This document shows, piece by piece, positions 1-5,051 of a stretch of DNA of 5,051 bases. The notes below the pieces were generated by a model. The model worked only from the letters and a program-made list of their open reading frames with translations, made no database searches and had not been told where the DNA came from. Both the position numbers and the translations under genes were made by a program. The stretch's first letter is position 1. Every line of letters starts with the position of its first letter. The DNA is from Gammaproteobacteria bacterium (GTDB lineage Bacteria; Pseudomonadota; Gammaproteobacteria; Pseudomonadales; UBA3067), in NCBI GenBank assembly GCA_002402085.1, contig NVVB01000019.1, positions 33,208-38,258 on the forward strand, in the 5' to 3' direction.

Positions 1-1772
1 AAGCCCATGTCATCAGCGAGAATCCCCCCCATCCCATACTGCTTAAGCGCAACCAACCAACTGACACCAAAATGTTGGTAATCCCTTAATTCAGCATGGA
101 TAGTCTTAGGCAACGCAACAAGTTCCACCTGAGAAATTTCTTCGACGCCAACGGCACTGTCTATCACTCCAGACTCATCCTGAATCTGAATACAACCATC
201 CAATTGATCTTGTAACTGCACCAACCGGGTCGCCTGAACAGCCGGAAAGCTCAGCCGCTGCTCATCATTTAACGACTTATTATGCAGCAACTCCACCAGT
301 ACCGACAAAACGCCGCGCAACCGGGACACACTAAGGTCCACCAATCGGCCGTCCGCCAAGGGCACAGCAACACGCTCATCGGGATGTTTTTCACCTAATG
401 CTGACAAGGAAAAGCGTGCAGGATAACGACGCACCAAGGCCAATAAACTAGGCAATAAATTCACTGCCTCGCCATCAATCCGAACCCCCAGCTCAAAATC
501 AAACCAATCGATTTTGTCCGCCGCTTGCACCAGGGTTACGTCGCCATACCATTCATCGACACTCACAAAGTGAAAAGGAAACCCAGTGTCCACCACCACT
601 TCACAACCAGTCGCCTTAAGATCCGGCAGCTGCTCCGTAAACAGTTGTCGCCAACAATCACGGCCCCCTACAATGAAGTCAAACTCAGGCCTCACGCCTT
701 CGCCGCCTCCCCCGCCCACAAACTCCAAAATAGGCGCTTGAGCCTGAATACTCGCCAGAATTTTCGATTCATATTCTAAATCGCGGTGCACTTGATAAAC
801 AGTGCCATTAAAAAATAACGCTTTATGCCCGCCCGGCGCCCGACAAGGAAAGAATTCTGGCGGTGGCCCCTCGTCAAAACAATACTCAAAACCAAGGCAC
901 GCCCCTTCGTTCACAGTAGTGCCTTTTACCTTGGCTCCACGCTCACCACTAAATAACCGCAACTGGGGTAAAATAACATCAGGTTGGACCTGAACAATAG
1001 GCAAAGAAACCGGCTCCGCAATAGAATGTTTACAAAAAAAACTAGCCTGCTGACTCAAAAAACCAGCCACATCAAAAGGATCTACAGAGCGCTGACGCGC
1101 TATATAATCCACCACTTCTTGATGGATTAGGTTTTCAATGTTGCCAACACTATTCTTACTGTCATCAAAATAGAATAGCTGCTTTGAGCTCAAGCTAAAC
1201 CACCGAACGCCCGCGCCCAAATACAGATCAAGTCGCTGCTTGCCTTGCTCATCGACATTCCAGATAGGCTGGGCCAATCGCTCTGTCGACCAACACATCG
1301 CAGCAGCAAGGTCCGGCTCGCTGCCATCACGGGTTAAATAGCTACGCTCAGTAAGTACTAATTTTTGCAAACTACTGACCGACAAAATATCGATCAGCTC
1401 TCCATTCCTAGCATTTCCTGGTTCAAGCAACGCCTGAAGCGCGGTGATATCGAGTTCATTTAAAAACCGTGGGGGATGGCTTAACACCTGAGGCTGTAAT
1501 CGAAAGGGCTGCAAGGCTTGGGCACGAGCTGCTTCACCACTCGACAACGTTTCAACAAAAAGCTTCACGGACGCGGGATTTCGACCCGCAATAGAATTAA
1601 AGGCGATGAGGTAGACTAACCGTTGCGAGTTGGCGTTATCGTGCTGTGCACCTTCGGCTCTTGGCGCATCCGCCGAACTCTCGCGCTTTTGACCCGCGCG
1701 CACCTTATTTAAAAACCCACCTTTACCCACCACGCACACCACCCACCGGCCATCAATCGAGCTGCCAATCAT
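1..1772 (-). CDS. SNF2-family DEAD/DEAH-box helicase, N-terminal part (3' end outside window)
   Basis: The minus strand is open from an ATG at 1770-1772 to the window edge, giving 590 complete residues. Near the edge it reads LRDYQ (562-566), then WLVALKQYG and GGILADDMG (582-590), which is the start of a SNF2 ATPase: motif Q-like region and the Walker A lead-in, normally completed by GKT just outside the window. Residues 421-445 (around IDWFDFELGV and NLLPSLL) match the acidic/hydrophobic stretch seen in front of the ATPase core in bacterial SNF2 proteins. Residues 45-120 (from RLVYLIAF on) resemble the segment that normally follows an N-terminal SWIM zinc finger. No CxC...CxH motif is present, so the SWIM domain appears missing. 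SNF2 proteins use ATP to translocate on duplex DNA and remodel protein-DNA complexes; the role of this bacterial branch is poorly known. The start is uncertain: the ATG has no good ribosome site, and the frame stays open up to 1904, with an in-frame TTG at 1797-1799. Family confidence is high, start confidence moderate. Confidence 0.9.
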   Translation of the reverse strand, partial: MIGSSIDGRWVVCVVGKGGFLNKVRAGQKRESSADAPRAEGAQHDNANSQRLVYLIAFNSIAGRNPASVKLFVETLSSGEAARAQALQPFRLQPQVLSHPPRFLNELDITALQALLEPGNARNGELIDILSVSSLQKLVLTERSYLTRDGSEPDLAAAMCWSTERLAQPIWNVDEQGKQRLDLYLGAGVRWFSLSSKQLFYFDDSKNSVGNIENLIHQEVVDYIARQRSVDPFDVAGFLSQQASFFCKHSIAEPVSLPIVQVQPDVILPQLRLFSGERGAKVKGTTVNEGACLGFEYCFDEGPPPEFFPCRAPGGHKALFFNGTVYQVHRDLEYESKILASIQAQAPILEFVGGGGGEGVRPEFDFIVGGRDCWRQLFTEQLPDLKATGCEVVVDTGFPFHFVSVDEWYGDVTLVQAADKIDWFDFELGVRIDGEAVNLLPSLLALVRRYPARFSLSALGEKHPDERVAVPLADGRLVDLSVSRLRGVLSVLVELLHNKSLNDEQRLSFPAVQATRLVQLQDQLDGCIQIQDESGVIDSAVGVEEISQVELVALPKTIHAELRDYQHFGVSWLVALKQYGMGGILADDMG

Positions 1773-1838
1773 ACAAGATCTTACGTATTGACACCTCAAT
1801 AGTCCGCCAATATCGCTCCGACAAAAAATCCAGGCAAT
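1773..1838 (-). promoter_or_regulatory. Leader between terminator and helicase start; promoter only weakly supported
   Basis: If the terminator isolates the helicase gene, its promoter must lie in these bases. The best pair I can find on the minus strand is TTGTCG followed 17 bases later by TATTGA, each matching the sigma-70 consensus at about three of six positions. A GAGGTG (about 1792-1797) resembles a ribosome site but has no in-frame start at a suitable distance. This is therefore a location for the helicase start signals by position rather than by strong motifs. Confidence 0.2.
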
Positions 1839-1877
1839 AAAAAAGCGCTCATGATACCTGCCAATATCATGAGCGCT
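1839..1877 (-). terminator. Strong intrinsic terminator on the minus strand, just upstream of the helicase gene
   Basis: Arms AGCGCTCATGATA (1844-1856) and TATCATGAGCGCT (1865-1877) are perfectly complementary, giving a 13-bp stem with an 8-base loop. Read on the minus strand the stem is followed at once by a run of Ts (1843 down to 1839), as in a rho-independent terminator. No T run follows on the plus strand, so it works leftward only. It lies 66 bases upstream of the helicase ATG on the same strand, so it would stop any transcript arriving from the right. It either ends an unrecognised minus-strand transcript or acts as an attenuator in the helicase leader. Confidence 0.8.
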
Positions 1878-1904
1878 CGATGTGTGCGGCTTAGGCTGTT
1901 GTAA

Positions 1905-1922
1905 TTATTGTCTGCCTTTCAT
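1905..1922 (-). CDS. Possible five-codon leader minigene (MKGRQ) before the terminator
   Basis: On the minus strand an AAGGGAG ribosome-binding-like sequence (about 1932-1938) sits nine bases before an ATG at 1920-1922, which opens a short frame encoding MKGRQ and a TAA at 1905-1907. The terminator stem begins about 28 bases further on. It is in the same frame as the helicase; this TAA is the only in-frame stop between the two starts. The arrangement resembles a leader peptide, but the peptide has no run of a single amino acid that would point to a classical amino-acid attenuator, and so short a frame can occur by chance. Confidence 0.2.
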   Translation of the reverse strand: MKGRQ

Positions 1923-2440
1923 TAAGCCTGACTCCCTTCAAAAGCTCTCCAAGCTAATGTCTTCCTATTAACAAACGAATTGATCGCAGTATTAATTCGG
2001 CCTATTCAACACAAAAACCAAAAGTGCCGTCCTTGGCGGGTGTCCTTCACTTCGTTGCATCGGCCACGCTACAACGAGCTTAAATCCATTACTGAGTTAT
2101 TTTGCATAACACATGCCAAGCCCCCTCGCTCTCTCGGTCTGTACGATACTGAACCAAAACCAAGCCCTTAGCGCACAGCCATTCCAACCCCGAATACTTC
2201 GCATCAACGAGAGTGCGCGTTTAGAAACACTTTTGGGTAACAGCGGGTAAATCAGTAACACTACTAAAACTCCAGTACCACATACATCTAGGAAATTAAG
2301 CCTCTTTGGGTGATAATCCGGGCCAAAGCAGGTAAGGCCAGACTCGAATCTCGCCATTTTATACGCTCTTTGCGCCCTAAAGGAACACTCCATCAGTAGT
2401 TCTGCGGACCATTTAGCCGCCCAAATACCGGCATCAACCT
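1923..2440. other. Long stretch without a recognisable gene
   Basis: No frame here gives a protein I recognise. The longest frame, 2097-2444 on the minus strand (115 codons from a TTG), is rich in Trp and Cys, has no clear ribosome site for its start and does not look like coding sequence. Short structures are present: GCGCAC (2171-2176) can pair with GTGCGC (2213-2218) across 36 bases, TCGTTG (2052-2057) with CAACGA (2072-2077), and CGAATT (1976-1981) with AATTCG (1994-1999). These could be parts of a structured RNA, a dispersed repeat or a decayed gene. A minus-strand transcript through here would end at the terminator at 1839-1877. Confidence 0.4.
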
Positions 2441-2444
2441 CCAA

Positions 2445-2493
2445 GCAAATAGCACAAAATAATTAAATACTATCAAAGAAGTAGAGAACCCAG
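2445..2493 (+). promoter_or_regulatory. AT-rich promoter and leader region of the metallo-hydrolase gene
   Basis: The 50 bases before the hydrolase start are AT-rich compared with their surroundings. TACTAT at 2468-2473 could be a -10 box (four of six consensus positions) but no good -35 box lies 16-18 bases before it. The ribosome site is poor: a GTAGAG (2481-2486) eight bases or so before the ATG is the best match. The placement rests mainly on position and base composition. Confidence 0.25.
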
Positions 2494-3576
2494 ATGAGCA
2501 AGAATTACAGTACGTTTGAATCCTTCCCAGAGGGTCAACCCACCCGCATCGCACCGGGCTTATGGGTGTTACGCCAACCAATGCTATTTAATCCTGGCCA
2601 TATCAATTGCTACCTGATCGAAGACCCTAAAGGCTTAACGATTGTCGATACTGGCGTCGTATTACCTGAGGCCAAAGCAAATTTCCAAGCCTTATTCGAC
2701 TCGCCTTTGTGCAAAAACGGCGTACAACGAATCTATTTAACACACGGACACCCGGATCACGTGGGCATGGCCCAGTGGTTACAAGAACAAACCGGCGCGC
2801 CCATCTACGTTAGCAAAGAGGAATATCACGCAGTTCAAGAACTTTGGAGAGGCTCGAGTGACGACAAAGAAGGCGTCGCTGAGTTCTTCCAACGCTGGAG
2901 CGTACCGGCAGCACAAATGGGCGGCGTACACGCAATGTTGGACGGGTTTAAAATGGGCTGTCCCGATCTAGATGAATGCGAGACAATCGAAATTTTTGAA
3001 CATCAGACGTTTGAAATTGGCGATCGCACCTGGAAAATAGTGTCAGGCTGGGGCCACACCCCACACAACTCAGCGCTCTATTGTGAACAAGACGGCATCA
3101 TGCTTTCAGGCGATCAAATATTGCCCTCTATCTTCCCCAACGTCAGCATCTGGTACGGTTCAGACAGCAACCCACTCGAACTGTATTTAGATTCCCTTCA
3201 AGAGCAGAAATTACTATCAATTCAACTGGTCTGCCCCGCTCACGGCTCTACGCTTGAAGAGGTAAACAAGAGAATTGATAAAATCATTGAATTTAATCTA
3301 GCCCGAGTCCGTAAAGCCATCGAGTTCTGCCGAGACGAAGCCAGGACCGCATTCGATTGTATTCCCCCGGTGATGAATAAACGCAAAGACCACATGCTGG
3401 TGTCCCTGGTCGCCGGGCAGGTATTTGCCATTCTTTCAATGCTTGAAAATAAAGGCATCGTCAAACGATGTTCCGAAGATGTTTATAGCTTTCAAACCCT
3501 CGACCTTAGCGACGAAGAAATTGAAGATAGATTATTTAACCGCTATCAAACAGAAACCCTAGCGGCCGCAGGATAA
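2494..3576 (+). CDS. Metallo-beta-lactamase-fold hydrolase with C-terminal helical/winged-helix region
   Basis: This complete 360-residue protein has the full metallo-beta-lactamase ligand set: H84-x-H86-x-D88-H89 in LTHGHPDHVG, H188 in GWGHTP, D207 in LSGDQILP and H250 in CPAHG, preceded by the usual VDTG strand (51-54). A two-metal (normally zinc) hydrolase is therefore expected, in the glyoxalase II / LACTB2-like group, whose known members cleave thioesters, lactones, phosphodiesters or RNA. Residues 105-165 form a mostly helical insert between the first and second ligand groups that probably shapes the substrate pocket. Residues 255-330 are helical with basic residues and end in ENKGIVKR, as in the C-terminal winged-helix-like domain of LACTB2-type enzymes. 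No signal peptide or membrane segment is seen, so it is cytoplasmic. It precedes an acyl-CoA synthetase gene in the same direction, which makes an acyl-thioester or related substrate an attractive guess only. Fold and activity class are secure; substrate is unknown. Confidence 0.93.
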   Translation: MSKNYSTFESFPEGQPTRIAPGLWVLRQPMLFNPGHINCYLIEDPKGLTIVDTGVVLPEAKANFQALFDSPLCKNGVQRIYLTHGHPDHVGMAQWLQEQTGAPIYVSKEEYHAVQELWRGSSDDKEGVAEFFQRWSVPAAQMGGVHAMLDGFKMGCPDLDECETIEIFEHQTFEIGDRTWKIVSGWGHTPHNSALYCEQDGIMLSGDQILPSIFPNVSIWYGSDSNPLELYLDSLQEQKLLSIQLVCPAHGSTLEEVNKRIDKIIEFNLARVRKAIEFCRDEARTAFDCIPPVMNKRKDHMLVSLVAGQVFAILSMLENKGIVKRCSEDVYSFQTLDLSDEEIEDRLFNRYQTETLAAAG

Positions 3577-3629
3577 GAAAGCAGTAGCAATGGGCTCACC
3601 AGCTCAACTTGCTCGATCAAGCCAACAGC

Positions 3630-3664
3630 GTCCCTGTTATTGTCATCAGACAAATAGCAGGGAC
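3630..3664. repeat. Long inverted repeat (hairpin) downstream of the hydrolase gene
   Basis: GTCCCTGTTATTGTC (3630-3644) pairs with GACAAATAGCAGGGAC (3649-3664) around the loop ATCA, with one G-U pair and one bulged base. It starts 53 bases after the hydrolase stop. Neither strand shows a T run next to it, so it is not a standard intrinsic terminator. It may protect the 3' end of the hydrolase mRNA, help a factor-dependent terminator, or be a protein-binding palindrome. Confidence 0.5.
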
Positions 3665-3754
3665 ACGATTAAGCAAACAACCCGCCATACGACCCGCTAA
3701 TAACGCCAGCCCGCTGTTCACACCTCACCACGACCTCGCCTAAACATCCCCCAC

Positions 3755-3782
3755 TTGAATAAAAGACCTTTTTCAGTAATAT
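3755..3782 (+). promoter_or_regulatory. Candidate sigma-70 promoter for the acyl-CoA synthetase gene
   Basis: TTGAAT (3755-3760) and TAATAT (3777-3782) are 16 bases apart and each matches the consensus at four of six positions. Transcription would start near 3789, leaving a leader of about 70 bases. The position fits a separate promoter for the downstream gene, given the 282-base gap after the hydrolase. Confidence 0.35.
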
Positions 3783-3805
3783 TAAGGCGCTAGTGAGCCG
3801 TTAAT
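3781..3805. promoter_or_regulatory. Imperfect inverted repeat overlapping the candidate promoter; possible operator
   Basis: ATTAAGGC (3781-3788) pairs with GCC-g-TTAAT (3797-3805), with one unpaired base and an eight-base centre. It overlaps the proposed -10 box and start site, where a repressor site would be expected for a fatty-acid or catabolic gene. It does not match an operator sequence I know. Confidence 0.25.
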
Positions 3806-3858
3806 AAAAAATATTAAAAATAAAAATAAATACATCGCTAATAATCACGGAGGACGCT
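3801..3858 (+). promoter_or_regulatory. A-rich leader and strong ribosome-binding site of the acyl-CoA synthetase gene
   Basis: Runs of A at 3806-3811, 3816-3820 and 3822-3826 make this leader almost free of G and C. Such unstructured A-rich leaders often favour ribosome loading. GGAGGA (3849-3854) stands five bases from the ATG at 3859 when counted from the GGAGG core, the best ribosome site in the window, and it fixes the start of the downstream gene. Confidence 0.6.
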
Positions 3859-5051
3859 ATGGCAAATTTTATGGGCCAGTACTTAGACTGGTGCGACCAA
3901 TTCAACCCCAAAGGCGAATACCTAGTCTACGGAGAACGCCGCTGTACCTGGCACGAGCTTAACCTTAGAGTCAATCGCCTCGCGTCAGGCTTGCTTGACC
4001 AAGGCATTCAGCCCGGTGATAAAGTCATCTTAATGTTTCATAACTGCCCGGAATTCTTTGAAACTAATTACGCCATTCAACGCATTGGCGCGATCCCTGT
4101 GCCGATGAATTACCGATTTACGGGCCGAGAAATCGCCTACCAAACCAATCACTGCGAAGCTGTAGCCTACATCTTCGAAGATATTTGGTTAAAGCAAGTA
4201 CTCGCCGCGCAACCTGAACTAAGCACCGTAAAGCACTTTATCGTCAGGGGTAAAAAACAAAAAGGCATGCTGAGCTACGAAAACATTATGAACCGTTATT
4301 CAGCCAATGCTCCCCAAATCGATACCACCCCAGACGACACTGCGGTCATTTGTTACACCGGCGGCACCACGGGATTGCCCAAAGGCGTCATGCTCACCTA
4401 CCAAAACCATATCAGCTTACTCAACTCCATGGTGACCGGCGTACTGCCAAGCTTGTCTACGATTTCATTACCAGAGGAGTTCAGAGAAAGCATTGACTTA
4501 CCGAACTGGCTTCTCAACGCAATAGAATCCAAATTCACCAAAACACTCTTGGCAAGTAAAGCGCTTCAAAAAGGCCTTGGCTGGGCCGCCAAAAAGCTCA
4601 TCGGCTCAAAGTTATCCATTCGCCTTGCCGCTCGTCACTCCATGAAAATCATGATGCCCTCCTTCCCTTTATTTCACGACGCCGCCTATCAACTGTGCAT
4701 CACGGGGCCGATCACCGGCAATCAAACCCTTATTTGCCCTACGGACATTAGTTTCAACCCAGAACAAGTACTCGCACTGGTCGAGCGAGAGAAACCGCAA
4801 CTCCTAGGCAACGTGCCAACGGGCTGGAAGATGTTATTGAAACACCCCAAAATTGGCCAATACGACCTAAGTTCCGTTAAAGTCGCAGCCACCGGCGCAG
4901 GCGTAGCACCGGCCTCGTTAAAGCAAAAAATATTTGATCAACTCCCAGGTGTAGTCATTGCCGATGTATTCGGGCAAACAGAAATGACCCCCGCCACCAC
5001 CATGCGCCTTGATCTATCACCCGCCACATTAAAAGATCGCTGCATAGGCAA
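3859..5051 (+). CDS. AMP-forming acyl-CoA synthetase (AMP-binding family), N-terminal 397 residues; 3' end outside window
   Basis: Enzymes of this family activate a carboxylic acid with ATP to an acyl-AMP and transfer the acyl group to CoA. The frame reads into the window edge without a stop. The A3 phosphate loop is clear: YTGGTTGLPKGVM at residues 166-178. The substrate-side motif FPLFHD is at 269-274, and the A5 motif is FGQTE at 371-375 (usually YGxTE, a mild change). Early residues (LVYGERRCTWHEL, ASGLLDQGIQPGDKV, NYAIQRIGAIPVPMNYR) are typical of fatty or aromatic acyl-CoA ligases. Between the P-loop and FPLFHD lie about 90 residues where most relatives have roughly 25-35, so residues about 195-262 look like an extra, helical, lysine-rich segment. 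The C-terminal lid with the catalytic lysine lies outside the window. The start is set by the GGAGGA site. It follows a metallo-hydrolase gene but is separated by 282 bases, so an own promoter is likely. Substrate cannot be read from the sequence. Confidence 0.93.
   Translation, partial: MANFMGQYLDWCDQFNPKGEYLVYGERRCTWHELNLRVNRLASGLLDQGIQPGDKVILMFHNCPEFFETNYAIQRIGAIPVPMNYRFTGREIAYQTNHCEAVAYIFEDIWLKQVLAAQPELSTVKHFIVRGKKQKGMLSYENIMNRYSANAPQIDTTPDDTAVICYTGGTTGLPKGVMLTYQNHISLLNSMVTGVLPSLSTISLPEEFRESIDLPNWLLNAIESKFTKTLLASKALQKGLGWAAKKLIGSKLSIRLAARHSMKIMMPSFPLFHDAAYQLCITGPITGNQTLICPTDISFNPEQVLALVEREKPQLLGNVPTGWKMLLKHPKIGQYDLSSVKVAATGAGVAPASLKQKIFDQLPGVVIADVFGQTEMTPATTMRLDLSPATLKDRCIG

Noticed and set aside
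525..993. Two plus-strand open frames of 84 and 63 codons
   Set aside because: They lie wholly inside the helicase gene on the opposite strand, which has clear protein-family similarity; they are antisense shadows.
1646..1840. Plus-strand open frame of 64 codons
   Set aside because: It overlaps the 5' end of the helicase gene antisense, is Pro/Arg-rich with no recognisable feature, and has no supported ribosome site.
2000..2115. Possible integron attC-like site (ATTCAAC at its left edge)
   Set aside because: The matching GTTGAAT-type right box is missing, and there is no integrase or cassette structure in the window.
1980..2171. Plus-strand open frame of 63 codons
   Set aside because: There is no ribosome site, the composition is not protein-like, and it overlaps the other doubtful frame antisense.
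2336..2355. Hairpin with a CTCGAAT loop resembling a tRNA T-arm
   Set aside because: The stem has a C-C mismatch, and no acceptor stem, anticodon arm or D-arm can be placed around it.
2097..2444. Minus-strand open frame of 115 codons in the gene-free stretch
   Set aside because: It starts with TTG without a properly spaced ribosome site, is rich in Trp, Cys and Met, and resembles no family I know. It could be a remnant but is not supported as a gene.
2393..2581. Minus-strand open frame of 62 codons
   Set aside because: It runs antisense across the start and promoter region of the metallo-hydrolase gene and resembles no known family.
3240..3464. Minus-strand open frame of 74 codons
   Set aside because: It is antisense within the metallo-hydrolase gene and is a shadow frame.

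Overview
The window looks like chromosomal DNA of a mid-GC, probably marine, gammaproteobacterium. This is inferred from the codon use and the style of the three proteins; no rRNA or other taxonomic marker is present. It holds three protein genes, two of them cut by the window edges.

Left part (1-1772, minus strand): the N-terminal 590 residues of a bacterial SNF2-family helicase/ATPase. The window ends inside the Walker A motif, so the ATPase core lies outside to the left. The protein starts unusually late: the CxC...CxH SWIM zinc finger that I would expect in front of this type of N-terminal region is not encoded in any frame upstream.

Middle part (1773-2493): about 720 bases with no convincing gene. 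It contains a very clean intrinsic terminator (1839-1877) pointing left, into the helicase gene, and just before it a five-codon ribosome-bound-looking minigene (1905-1922). The order minigene, terminator, gene is what an attenuator looks like, but it could equally be the end of an unrecognised small RNA or of a lost gene. The rest (about 1925-2440) holds a few short inverted repeats and otherwise nothing I recognise.

Right part (2494-5051, plus strand): a complete metallo-beta-lactamase-fold hydrolase with all metal ligands, then a 282-base spacer with a strong hairpin and an A-rich leader, then the first 397 residues of an AMP-forming acyl-CoA synthetase with an apparent extra segment of about 65 residues after its P-loop. 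The two genes face the same way and may work on related acyl or CoA thioester chemistry, but the spacer suggests the synthetase has its own promoter. The helicase and the hydrolase are divergent and have no obvious functional link. I see no CRISPR array, insertion sequence, tRNA or rRNA, and nothing that is clearly a new defence or mobile system.
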